Assembly: GCA_964426915.1 (NCBI GenBank)
Contig: CAYRTD010000137.1
Coordinates: forward strand, 1-10,113
DNA from: CAYRTD01 sp964426915
GTDB lineage: Bacteria; Bacteroidota; Bacteroidia; Bacteroidales; GCA-2748055
Direction of reading: 5' to 3'
DNA length: 10,113 nucleotides
Shown piece after piece: positions 1 to 6,633 of this stretch. Positions within the stretch are counted from its first letter, which is position 1. Every line of letters begins with the position of its first letter. The notes beneath the pieces were generated by a model. That model did no database searches and was not told the DNA's origin. It saw nothing but the letters and a program-made list of their open reading frames with translations. The translations under genes and the position numbers were made by a program.

Positions 1-180
1 CAGTGGGAAGGCAGGCGGGCCTGCCCCGTTCTTTTACGGGGGCGCGCAACCGCGTATCGCCGAAGCTTTAGGCTCCTACGCTAAAGCTTCAGCGACAGCG
101 TGCGGAGGCACAAGCTACTCTGCGCTGCGCCTTCGGGCAAGCTTTATGCGAACACGGTCAACGAATACCGGTTATTATTA
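1..180. repeat. GC-rich palindromic repeat mosaic, non-coding
   Basis: No credible gene is seen here. The stretch is much richer in G+C than the rest of the window and is packed with inverted repeats: GGCAGG (10-15) with CCTGCC (20-25), CCCCGT (24-29) with ACGGGG (36-41), and GAAGCTTTAG (62-71) with CTAAAGCTTC (81-90), the last a perfect 10-bp pair around a 9-base loop. These could fold as successive hairpins in RNA or single-stranded DNA. The composition and stacking of palindromes resemble dispersed intergenic repeats of the REP kind rather than a gene. Whether it is repeated elsewhere in the genome cannot be seen from this window. Confidence 0.5.
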
Positions 181-183
181 TGA

Positions 184-208
184 GATCCCTCGGCTGTCGC
201 TCAGGATC
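184..208. repeat. short imperfect palindrome, possible dispersed repeat
   Basis: GATCC (184-188) and GGATC (204-208) bracket a GC-rich core, giving a hairpin-like unit just right of the palindromic mosaic. From memory, sequences of the general form 'ATCCCTCGGCT...CGCTCAGGAT' are frequent between genes in many Bacteroidota assemblies, which would make this one copy of a dispersed repeat. That recollection is not tested here. Confidence 0.3.
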
Positions 209-219
209 AGTTCGACTAA

Positions 220-242
220 ATGATTTTGAAAACCAAAATCAT
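220..242 (-). terminator. probable terminator of the D-lactate dehydrogenase gene
   Basis: ATGATTTTG (220-228) and CAAAATCAT (234-242) form a perfect 9-bp inverted repeat with a 5-base loop, starting 27 bases past the stop codon of the minus-strand dehydrogenase gene. Read on the minus strand the hairpin is followed by TTTAG, a short T run. The stem is AT-rich, so it would be a weak intrinsic terminator, but placement and symmetry fit that role. Confidence 0.45.
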
Positions 243-268
243 AGTCTCACTGACATTATGGACAGGCA

Positions 269-1279
269 CTATTTAGATTTAACCTGCTTTATAGAAACTT
301 CATTTCCCGAGGACTTTCCTTTCGAAAAATCTTCTGCATTCTGCAGAGTTGTATCTGCAATCTGCTCCAAAGCTTCGTGGGTGAGGAATCCCTGGTGGGC
401 AGTGATCAGTACATTGGGAAATGTTAACAACCGGGATATCATCTCATCATCAATGATCTTTTCAGAAAGATCTTTAAAAAATATTTTTTCTTCTTCGGAA
501 TATACATCAATCCCCAGGTAGCCCAGATGCCTTTCTGCTAGTGATTCGATCACATCTGGTGTATTGATCAGTTTTCCCCTGCTTGTATTTATAAGCATAG
601 CCCCTTTTTTCATACTATCCAGCGTTTCTTTATTAATTATGTGATGAGTATCAGGGGTTAAAGGACAATGGAGAGAAATGATGTCAGACTCCCGGAAGAG
701 TGTCTCTAATTTCACATACCGGACTCCCATTGATTCAACTTCTTCATTCTTATGAACATCATAGGCTATAATTTTGCATCCGAAGCCAAGCATAGCCCTT
801 GAGAACTCTTTACCAATATTACCTGTGCCGATAACTCCAACTTTTTTGTCGTGAAGATCAAATCCCGCCAGCCGTTCAAGTGAAAAGTTACTGTCCCTCA
901 CTCGGTTATAAGCTTTGTGTATTTTCCTGTTGAGACTCAGAATTAGAGCTACTGCGTGCTCTGCCACTGCATGAGGTGAATAGGCCGGTACGCGCATGAC
1001 TTTTATGTTATATTTATCCGCGGCTTCGAGATCTACGTGGTTAAATCCCGCACAACGCAGTGCAATGAGACCGATATTATGCTCAGACAGGATCTTAAGA
1101 GTCTCATCATTAAGTTTGTCATTTACGAAGGCACAAACCGCATCAAAGCCTGAGGCGAGTTTTGCCGATGAGGGTTTCAGTGAAACTTCGAAGAAACTAA
1201 GCTCATGATCGCGATTCTCATTTGCCGCATTAAAATATTTCTGGTCATATGATTTAGAACTGAAAAAAGCAATTTTCAT
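269..1279 (-). CDS. ldhA: D-lactate dehydrogenase (NAD-dependent 2-hydroxyacid dehydrogenase)
   Basis: A 336-residue protein resembling E. coli LdhA (329 residues) along its whole length. It would reduce pyruvate to D-lactate with NADH in the cytoplasm, a fermentative route for recycling NADH. Visible signatures: the D-LDH stretch ALRCAGFNHVDL (73-84), the segment VPAYSPHAVAEHA (97-109) with Tyr100, the Rossmann motif GTGNIG (151-156), Asp174 at the end of the second beta strand as expected for NAD rather than NADP, and the catalytic set Arg234 (in NTSRG), Glu263 (aligned with VYENE of E. coli) and His295 (in TAHQGFLT). No key residue is missing. The ATG at 1279 gives the family N-terminus (MKIAFFSSKSYD) and has an A/T-rich leader without a ribosome site. 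It is monocistronic, with a candidate terminator at 220-242. A related 2-hydroxyacid specificity cannot be excluded, but the LdhA subfamily match is good. Confidence 0.9.
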   Translation of the reverse strand: MKIAFFSSKSYDQKYFNAANENRDHELSFFEVSLKPSSAKLASGFDAVCAFVNDKLNDETLKILSEHNIGLIALRCAGFNHVDLEAADKYNIKVMRVPAYSPHAVAEHAVALILSLNRKIHKAYNRVRDSNFSLERLAGFDLHDKKVGVIGTGNIGKEFSRAMLGFGCKIIAYDVHKNEEVESMGVRYVKLETLFRESDIISLHCPLTPDTHHIINKETLDSMKKGAMLINTSRGKLINTPDVIESLAERHLGYLGIDVYSEEEKIFFKDLSEKIIDDEMISRLLTFPNVLITAHQGFLTHEALEQIADTTLQNAEDFSKGKSSGNEVSIKQVKSK

Positions 1280-1577
1280 AATGAATGTTTTTGGATTTAC
1301 GATTTAAAAATTTGTTGATTTTTTTAAATCAGTCAAGGTAGATTTAGTATTGGTATAGTTCTCTTAGAAAAGAACATATTATCCGGACTTTTGTTTGAGG
1401 ATAGTACGGCTATTTATTAACCGGAAGTATTGTGTTTAACAGTGTGCCTGAATTGCAATCCGCTTACTAACATCCCTTGAAGTCAAAATAACAGGAAGAA
1501 ATGGATCGTATATGATTTATGCAGATTTCTTAAATTAATCTAAATACCTGAAGAAGTTCAGAAAAAGCTTGATGAAA
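1280..1577. other. intergenic stretch without recognised features
   Basis: About 300 bases between two minus-strand coding remnants. No convincing reading frame, RNA gene or strong hairpin is seen. The promoter of the D-lactate dehydrogenase gene should lie in 1280-1400, but no clear -7 TAnnTTTG box was found on the minus strand; the closest is TACCTTG at 1340-1334, one base short of the pattern. Decayed coding sequence is possible given the neighbouring gene remnant. Confidence 0.4.
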
Positions 1578-2066
1578 CTAATCTTCAGGGATCCGTATAG
1601 GTATGTTATGAAACCAGACCTTATCACCATGATCCTGAAGGGCAATATGACCTTTTTTCGCCATTCCATAATCGGGAAAATCTTTCCATTTTCCGGATTC
1701 CTTCCGTTCTTTCCAATCCTCAGACCACAATTCATATTCCAGTATTTTTTCTCCGTTCAGCCAGTGTTCCACATGACTGCCAAAAACGATAATCCGGCTG
1801 GTATTGAATTCTCCTGCAGGTTTTAGTGTTTTTGATTCGGGAGCATGCATAGCATAATTGGCGCCTGCTTTCTGCCAGTCTTCGAGGGGGGAATCGAAGT
1901 CTTCATCATCAATAAGTTGGTATTCGGGCCCTGTTGCATAGGTTGTTTGGTAATCGTTTTCGAGGACATGGAACATATTAACAAATTTAGCATGGGGGAT
2001 TGGAAAAAACAATGCTGATGCAAACAACTCTGGTTTTTTATTGTTTTTCACCGATATAAGCTCCAA
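1578..2066 (-). pseudogene. C-terminal remnant of a DUF1080 (3-keto-disaccharide hydrolase-like) gene
   Basis: The frame carries the second half of a DUF1080 domain, a concanavalin-like beta-sandwich fold found in secreted or lipoprotein glycan enzymes. Recognisable blocks are ATGPEYQLID near residues 44-53, KPAGEFNTSRIIVFG near 82-96, VEHWLNGEKILEYE near 99-112 and GHIALQDHGDKVWFHNIPIR at 140-159, ending as the family normally ends. The N-terminal half is absent: there is no signal peptide and no W-x-L-F-(D/N)-G-K opening. The frame stays open only to an in-frame stop at 2115-2117, and its first candidate start is a TTG at 2066 (first internal ATG at 1976). The leading ~28 residues do not look like the family, and the ~170 bases upstream show no trace of the missing part in any minus-strand frame. 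I infer a 5'-deleted gene. A short expressed fragment is possible but unlikely to be active. Confidence 0.65.
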
Positions 2067-2244
2067 ACCGATCTTTTTCCAGAGAGGAAATATTTCCTGT
2101 TGGCTAAAGGATGATTATCTGCTACAGGCTGTGGGACCTTTTGACGAATTAGCCAATAGTAAAATTAATTTTTCTATATGAAATTTATAATATTTGAGGC
2201 AGAATACCTATCCTTGTCAGAATTTTAATCATGTACTTTTAGAT

Positions 2245-2248
2245 GGAG
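2245..2248 (+). promoter_or_regulatory. ribosome-binding site deciding the start of the PfkB kinase
   Basis: GGAG lies 6 bases before the ATG at 2255, a standard Shine-Dalgarno distance. The earlier ATG at 2243 has nothing comparable before it and actually overlaps this motif. This favours the second ATG as the start. Such sites are uncommon in Bacteroidota, so the weight is moderate. Confidence 0.45.
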
Positions 2249-2254
2249 ATCTTT

Positions 2255-3184
2255 ATGAAGCGATTAACCAAATATGATGTTACGGGTCTTGGTTCCCTTG
2301 CAGTGGATTTTATCGGAAGCATCGAAAGATGGCCCTCTGCGGGAACAAAAAACGGATTAAAGAAGTTTGATGTATATGATGGCGGACTAACAGGAACTGC
2401 GCTGACAACGGTTGCCAGGCTTGGTGGCAGAGCCGCTTATATTGGAAAACGGGGTAGTTCCGAAATGGCAGAAAGGTCTATAAAAGCACTTGAGAAAGAG
2501 GGTGTGGATTTGTCTATGACCAGCTTCGATCCCGAGAGTGAACCGATAATTGCAATGGTTTTTTCCAGTCCCGGGCAAAAGGAAAGAAATATCTTCTTTC
2601 AAAAAGAAAATCTAAAATTTCCATTCCCCCATGAAATATCTGATAAAAACTGGTTTAAAAAAACAGAAGTTTTTTTTACCGATCACGTATCCGGAGAGGC
2701 CGGGGTAAAGGTGGCAAAAGTTGCTATCGATGCAGGGGTTAATGTTGTTGTTGATATTGAAAGGATGCAGGATAATGTAAACGGATTGCTATCCAATGCA
2801 TCACATATTATTGTAGGTGAAAAATTTGCCCGGGAGTATTCCGGCTCTGCGAGTTTTAGTGACCAGGTTAAATCCCTAAAAAAGAAAGACTTTCAGATAA
2901 TAATTGTAACCCGGGGTGAGAATGGCTGTAATTTTGCAATTAACGGGTCAAAAGTAAATGTTCCCGGATTTCAGGTGGAAGTGATGGATACAACCGGCTG
3001 CGGAGATGTTTTTCATGGTGCATATGCATTTGCACTTGCCCGGGGATATTCTTCTGAAAGATCGGCTGTCATGGCTAATGCCGCTGCAGCAATTAAGGCA
3101 GGGCATATGGGGGGCAGACCCGGCATCCCAACAAAGGAGAAGCTGGATGCTTTCCTGAGCAAAAATGAAGTTATGACCGGGTAA
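2255..3184 (+). CDS. PfkB-family carbohydrate kinase, substrate unknown
   Basis: A 309-residue cytoplasmic kinase of the ribokinase/PfkB family, which transfers the ATP gamma-phosphate to a sugar or nucleoside hydroxyl. From the N-terminus: first strand DVTGLGSLAVDF, the substrate-side glycine motif DGGLTGTALTTVARLGG (residues ~42-58), the ATP-side TRGENG (219-224), and PfkB signature 2 as DTTGCGDVFHGA (245-256) with catalytic base Asp251. The anion-hole motif has Cys where most members have Ala (TGCGD for TGAGD). The GDVFHGA form is also seen in sulfofructose-kinase-like members, but that does not fix the substrate. Start: the ATG at 2255 has GGAG six bases upstream; an in-frame ATG at 2243 would add four residues. 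It is followed 77 bases later by an EamA permease in the same direction, perhaps co-transcribed. Nothing links it to arabinose: ribulokinase belongs to the FGGY family. Confidence 0.85.
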   Translation: MKRLTKYDVTGLGSLAVDFIGSIERWPSAGTKNGLKKFDVYDGGLTGTALTTVARLGGRAAYIGKRGSSEMAERSIKALEKEGVDLSMTSFDPESEPIIAMVFSSPGQKERNIFFQKENLKFPFPHEISDKNWFKKTEVFFTDHVSGEAGVKVAKVAIDAGVNVVVDIERMQDNVNGLLSNASHIIVGEKFAREYSGSASFSDQVKSLKKKDFQIIIVTRGENGCNFAINGSKVNVPGFQVEVMDTTGCGDVFHGAYAFALARGYSSERSAVMANAAAAIKAGHMGGRPGIPTKEKLDAFLSKNEVMTG

Positions 3185-3261
3185 AATAACAGTACCTCCC
3201 GGATTATTTCCTCAAAATTAAGCTGTTACCTCACTAGAGGCTTCAGGAAAAATTACATAAT

Positions 3262-4167
3262 ATGAATAAGAACACCACCGGAATTCTTTATGCCTGTTTT
3301 ACCGCTCTTCTTTGGGGTTTTCTTGCTATTGCCCTTAAAGTATCGCTTCAGGATCTGGATCCGGTTACGGTTGTCTGGTTTCGTTTTTTTGTAGCCTTTT
3401 CCACTTTGTTAATCCTGATGCTGTTTTTTGACAGAAGCTTCGTCAAAACTTTCCGCAAACCACCCTTCATACTCTTTGTGGCCGCTTTCTTCCTGGGATT
3501 GAATTATTATGGCTTTATTACAGGTATTCATTATACCTCACCCTCATCGGCCCAGGTATTTATACAAATCGGTCCGGTTACCCTTGGCTTATCCGGTATC
3601 TTTTTATTTAAAGAGCGCCTGACATGGAAACATATAACAGGTTTTTTAATGCTCATAACCGGTTTCGTTATTTTTTATTCTACTCAGGTTGACGGATTAT
3701 TAAAACAAAATGAAGAATTTACAAAGGGGATGCTCTTTGTAATCTTTGGAGGTTTATCATGGGCCGTGTTCTCTGTGTTTCAGAAAATTCTCGTTCGGAC
3801 CTATAAACCCAACCACCTGAATCTTTTTATTTATGGCTTTGCAACTCTTATGTTCCTGCCTTTTGCCGATTTTTCGGTTGTTCCCGATTTAAGGATGGCC
3901 GACTGGTTGTTACTTGTTTTTCTTGGATTAAATACATTACTGGCATACGGCTCTCTTGCGCTGGCACTTAAATATGCAGAAGCCAACAAAATAAGTGTAA
4001 TTATTACATTAAATCCTATTATTACATTTATTGTGATGGCCTTTCTTGAAGTATCGGCGGTAACATGGATAGCTTACGAGAACTTTACTTTGATGGGTGT
4101 TATGGGGGCTGCTGTCGTTTTTGGAGGTGCAATCCTGGTAATTACATCGGGAAAAAGAAAAGGGTAG
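3262..4167 (+). CDS. EamA/DMT-family permease
   Basis: A 301-residue integral membrane protein of the drug/metabolite transporter superfamily (EamA type), expected to move small metabolites across the inner membrane; substrate and direction unknown. It has the usual two-repeat, ten-helix plan: one EamA unit at about 6-140 and another at about 154-296, each with five hydrophobic segments. Typical signs are ACFTALLWGFLAIALK at the start, the fourth-helix region TSPSSAQVFIQIGPVTLGL with KERLTWKHITG after it, and the matching second-repeat block YAEANKISVIITLNPIITF near 238-256. It ends with a Lys/Arg-rich tail, placing the C-terminus in the cytoplasm by the positive-inside rule. The ATG at 3262 gives the normal N-terminus; no ribosome site is seen. 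It converges on the small membrane gene at 4363-4587, with hairpins between them. Export of a product of the upstream PfkB pathway is conceivable but speculative. Confidence 0.88.
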   Translation: MNKNTTGILYACFTALLWGFLAIALKVSLQDLDPVTVVWFRFFVAFSTLLILMLFFDRSFVKTFRKPPFILFVAAFFLGLNYYGFITGIHYTSPSSAQVFIQIGPVTLGLSGIFLFKERLTWKHITGFLMLITGFVIFYSTQVDGLLKQNEEFTKGMLFVIFGGLSWAVFSVFQKILVRTYKPNHLNLFIYGFATLMFLPFADFSVVPDLRMADWLLLVFLGLNTLLAYGSLALALKYAEANKISVIITLNPIITFIVMAFLEVSAVTWIAYENFTLMGVMGAAVVFGGAILVITSGKRKG

Positions 4168-4225
4168 GAGTTATATTTCCGACTTCGCATGCCCCTGTTT
4201 AGGTAGGTGGCAAGGTGATCTCACA

Positions 4226-4258
4226 TTAGGTTAGCTGAGCTTTTAAGCTCTATCCTAA
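4226..4258 (+). terminator. possible hairpin terminator after the EamA permease
   Basis: TTAGG (4226-4230) pairs with CCTAA (4254-4258), and GAGCT (4237-4241) pairs with AGCTC (4246-4250) around TTTA, giving a two-part stem with an asymmetric internal loop. It starts 58 bases after the permease stop codon. There is no T run after it, so a terminator role is only suggested by position. Confidence 0.3.
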
Positions 4259-4300
4259 ATCAAAAACTCAACATTTCGAACACACAGGGAGTGATACAAA

Positions 4301-4339
4301 GGTGCTCCATGTAAAGGCTGTTGAATTACACGGAGCACC
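4301..4339. terminator. strong hairpin between convergent genes, probable bidirectional terminator
   Basis: GGTGCTCCATGTAA (4301-4314) and TTACACGGAGCACC (4326-4339) pair over 14 positions with one mismatch around an 11-base loop, the strongest stem in the window. It sits between the ends of the permease (+) and the small membrane gene (-), where both transcripts must stop. T runs are poor: AACTTTATAAAAACTTTT follows on the plus strand and TTTGTATC on the minus strand. It may work as a 3' stabilising stem or a Rho-assisted terminator. Confidence 0.6.
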
Positions 4340-4362
4340 GGAACTTTATAAAAACTTTTCAA

Positions 4363-4587
4363 TCAAATTTTAATCTTTTCCTCCAGCTTTTTCTTTTTAA
4401 ATATATTGGAGAAGGCCAGCATCAATAATCCAAAAATGATCATGAACACCCCGGACCAGAGGTTAATATTAATGTTGAGTGATTGTTCATACATCTCATT
4501 TCCATTTGTTACCCAACCGAAAATGGCCAGGATCAGACCGAAGATGGTGAACATAAAGCCAATTGGTATTTTTATATCTAAACCCAT
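4363..4587 (-). CDS. small two-helix membrane protein, possible symporter accessory subunit
   Basis: A 74-residue protein with two hydrophobic segments at about 8-26 (IGFMFTIFGLILAIFGW) and 42-60 (NLWSGVFMIIFGLLMLAFS). They are joined by a polar, Asn-rich linker (TNGNEMYEQSLNININ), and the protein ends in a Lys/Glu-rich tail. No signal peptide or enzyme motif is visible. Its ATG lies 23 bases after the stop codon of the sodium/solute symporter gene, in the same direction and with no hairpin between, so the two are almost certainly co-transcribed. Small two-helix proteins encoded beside SSS symporters are known in other groups (for example the DUF4212 small subunit), and by analogy this could be an assembly or regulatory partner. 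I do not recognise it as DUF4212 itself. An ORF on the opposite strand over this stretch lacks family features and is rejected. Confidence 0.75.
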   Translation of the reverse strand: MGLDIKIPIGFMFTIFGLILAIFGWVTNGNEMYEQSLNININLWSGVFMIIFGLLMLAFSNIFKKKKLEEKIKI

Positions 4588-4610
4588 AATAGTATATTTT
4601 TTTTAGTTTT

Positions 4611-6299
4611 TTACCAGAAAAGGATACTTAAAATAATAGCTACAATACCAACAACCCAGGCAAGGAATGTAGGTCTTTGATACCAGTGTTTACTGTCATC
4701 AATAGTTTTCGGAGTTAGCTGGTAAACCAGTCCCCTGAGTTCTTCATCAGTTTTTGTTCTCTTTGTAGCAAGGGAGATGACAATGGTTGCAACAAGGGCT
4801 ACAGAGAAAGCAATAATCGCTATCCAGAAGTTTTGAGTCATTTCACTTGGAAACTCGTGCAATGTGGTACCCGTCCAGCCACCTTTTACCAGTGTGGTTG
4901 CCCCGGCAGGTTTGGTGAAGCCGTGTACCAGTGCTGCTGACACTGTTCCGGTGAGGAGTCCCCAGAAAGCCCCATGGCCGGTTGTTCTTTTTGTGAACAT
5001 ACCCATCAGGAATGTAGCGAAAAGAGGTGCATTAATAAAGGCAAAAACAAGCTGGAGAAAATCCATTAAATTGTTAAACATCGCCGCTACATATGCTGTA
5101 AGGATACTGACGAGAACACCGAAAATCGTAGTAAGCTGTCCTACACGAAGATAATGTTTGTCGGATCTGCCAGGCACAATGTAACTTTGATAGATATCGT
5201 AGGTAAATACCGTATTGAAAGCGGTTACATTCCCTGCCATTCCACTCATAAAGGAAGCCATAAGCGCGGTTAATCCAAGTCCGAGGACTCCGGTGGGCAG
5301 AAAACGTTTTAACAGCATCGGTATCACAAGGTCATAATCATAACCATTTCCCTTCACAGGAAGATCAAAAGTTCCGTCTCCCGAATTCAACAGTGCCATT
5401 GCAATCATACCCGGAATAATCACCAGAAAGGGAATGAACATTTTAGGAAAAGCGCCGATAAGGGGTGTTTTTCTTGCATCGCTCATCGATCCGGCAGCCA
5501 TTGCCCTTTGTACAACAAGGAAATTGGTACACCAGTAACCAAAAGACAGGACAAAGCCAAGACCGAAAACTATTCCCATCCATCCACCCATGGGATGTTC
5601 AGATGAAATGTTTTTCCATGAATGCTGGAATCCGGAAGTGTTTGGATTCAGGGAAAGCTTATCTACCATTCCTTCCCATCCGCCTATCTGAATAAGGCCG
5701 ATAACAACAAGGGGAAGGAAACCTATAACGATAAGAAAAAATTGTAATACTTCATTATATATAGCAGAACTCAGGCCTCCCAGATAAGTATAAGCCAGGA
5801 CTATGAATGCCGATATAAAAAGACTCATGTGAAAATTCCATCCCAGTAGAGTTTCCATTAGCAGTGCCAGTGCATACATGGAGATCCCTGAGGTGAAGAT
5901 TGTCATTATAGCAAAGGAGAAGGCATTAAATCCCCGCGTTTTTTCATCAAATCTTAATTTAAGGTATTCGGGTACGGAGCGGGCCTTGGAACCATAATAA
6001 AAAGGCATCATGAAAATAGCCAGGAATATCATAGCAGGAATAGCACCGATCCAATAGAAATGTACGGTCGCCATTCCATATTTTGCTCCCGAAGCAGCCA
6101 TCCCGATTACTTCGAGGGCACCCAGGTTTGCTGAAATAAATGCAAGACCTGTTACCCAGGAGGGGAGGGAGCGTCCGGCTTCCAGGAAGGCTGTTGCATC
6201 TTTCATATACTTTTTCAATGCCCAGCCAATACCCAGAACAAACGCAAAATAAATGATCATGATGGAATAATCAATTCCGGTGAGATTGAATTCATTCAT
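4611..6299 (-). CDS. SSS-family sodium/solute symporter, sugar-like substrate
   Basis: A 562-residue inner-membrane protein of the solute:sodium symporter family (LeuT fold), expected to bring a sugar or related solute into the cell with Na+. Landmarks: the broken first core helix ISANLGALEVIGMAASGAKYG (55-75), TYLGGLSSAIYNEVLQ (171-186), GYWCTNFLVVQRA (254-266), the segment ALMASFMSGMAG (345-356) near the second sodium site, and a C-terminal helix ending ILSILFW. By eye alignment to SGLT1, the equivalents of Asn78, Tyr290, Trp291, Lys321 and Gln457 are kept (Asn58, Tyr255, Trp256, Lys286, Gln416), but His83 and Glu102 become Glu63 and Tyr82. This suggests a different ligand from the SGLT-like neighbour. 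One of the paired serines of the Na2 site appears to be Ala (AS instead of SS), though that alignment is uncertain. It is transcribed divergently from the second symporter and leads an operon with the small membrane protein 23 bases downstream. Confidence 0.88.
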   Translation of the reverse strand: MNEFNLTGIDYSIMIIYFAFVLGIGWALKKYMKDATAFLEAGRSLPSWVTGLAFISANLGALEVIGMAASGAKYGMATVHFYWIGAIPAMIFLAIFMMPFYYGSKARSVPEYLKLRFDEKTRGFNAFSFAIMTIFTSGISMYALALLMETLLGWNFHMSLFISAFIVLAYTYLGGLSSAIYNEVLQFFLIVIGFLPLVVIGLIQIGGWEGMVDKLSLNPNTSGFQHSWKNISSEHPMGGWMGIVFGLGFVLSFGYWCTNFLVVQRAMAAGSMSDARKTPLIGAFPKMFIPFLVIIPGMIAMALLNSGDGTFDLPVKGNGYDYDLVIPMLLKRFLPTGVLGLGLTALMASFMSGMAGNVTAFNTVFTYDIYQSYIVPGRSDKHYLRVGQLTTIFGVLVSILTAYVAAMFNNLMDFLQLVFAFINAPLFATFLMGMFTKRTTGHGAFWGLLTGTVSAALVHGFTKPAGATTLVKGGWTGTTLHEFPSEMTQNFWIAIIAFSVALVATIVISLATKRTKTDEELRGLVYQLTPKTIDDSKHWYQRPTFLAWVVGIVAIILSILFW

Positions 6300-6346
6300 A
6301 GTTTTAAGGTTAAATATTAGTAGTGTTGATGTTATAAATGAAACAT

Positions 6347-6376
6347 CAAAAATAGAAACTAATATGTAAAAAACAA
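6347..6376 (-). promoter_or_regulatory. promoter of the symporter/small membrane protein operon
   Basis: On the minus strand TATTTTTG (6354-6347) matches the Bacteroidota -7 box TAnnTTTG exactly, and TTG (6376-6374) sits 19 bases upstream as the -33 element. Transcription would begin near 6340, giving a leader of about 40 bases before the ATG at 6299. Box match, spacing and position all agree; this is the best promoter in the window. Confidence 0.6.
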
Positions 6377-6413
6377 GAAGTCATATAAGGAAATGTGGTT
6401 GAAATATTGACAT

Positions 6414-6460
6414 GTAAGATCATTGAGACTTACCTCCCGTATCCCAGTCAACTTAACTGG
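6414..6460. promoter_or_regulatory. inverted repeats in the divergent promoter region, candidate operators
   Basis: Two short inverted repeats lie between the divergent symporter promoters: GTAAG (6414-6418) with CTTAC (6429-6433), and CCAGT (6444-6448) with ACTGG (6456-6460). They lie upstream of both candidate promoters, where a shared regulator such as AraR might bind. The arms are only 5 bp, so chance is a real alternative. Confidence 0.25.
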
Positions 6461-6519
6461 CAAACACCCATGACAGAATCACTATTTTGATTTTTTTACA
6501 ATTATCCTTTTAATTCAGA

Positions 6520-6550
6520 TTTGTTGTTTTAAACTTAAACGTTATTTTTA
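6520..6550 (+). promoter_or_regulatory. promoter candidate for the SGLT-like symporter/araR genes, with an internal palindrome
   Basis: TTTG (6520-6523) and TATTTTTA (6543-6550) are 19 bases apart. The second is one base off the -7 pattern TAnnTTTG. The start point would be near 6557, leaving a leader of about 75 bases. The spacer holds an imperfect palindrome, GTTTTAAACTTAAAC (6526-6540), so a repressor bound there would block polymerase. Confidence 0.45.
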
Positions 6551-6588
6551 CTCTTCTTAATTTTAGTTCTTTTTTAAAACAATTCATT

Positions 6589-6600
6589 ATTTTCGAAAAT
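6589..6600. promoter_or_regulatory. perfect 12-bp palindrome in the leader of the SGLT-like symporter
   Basis: ATTTTCGAAAAT is exactly self-complementary over 12 bases and lies 33 bases before the symporter ATG, downstream of the proposed promoter. It is flanked by AATTCATTAT and a second ATTCATTCATAAT, an imperfect direct repeat. A repressor operator is one reading. AT-rich DNA makes such palindromes fairly likely by chance. Confidence 0.3.
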
Positions 6601-6633
6601 TCATTCATAATAATATCTTAAAAGCTAACTAAA

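Noticed and set aside
180..521. Plus-strand open frame of 113 codons
   Set aside because: It runs opposite the D-lactate dehydrogenase gene and begins in the repeat region; it has no family features and is an antisense shadow.
2181..2216. Promoter for the PfkB kinase (TAATATTTG at 2188-2196 or TATCCTTG at 2209-2216)
   Set aside because: Each deviates by one base from TAnnTTTG and neither has a -33 element at proper spacing, so I do not list a promoter here.
3187..3250. Terminator between the PfkB and EamA genes
   Set aside because: Only weak, long-loop inverted repeats are present (TAACAG/CTGTTA and TTTCCT/AGGAAA) with no T run, so the two genes may be co-transcribed.
4406..4606. Plus-strand open frame opposite the small membrane protein
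   Set aside because: The minus-strand frame has two clean hydrophobic helices and sits in an operon behind the symporter; the opposite frame has no domain-like features.
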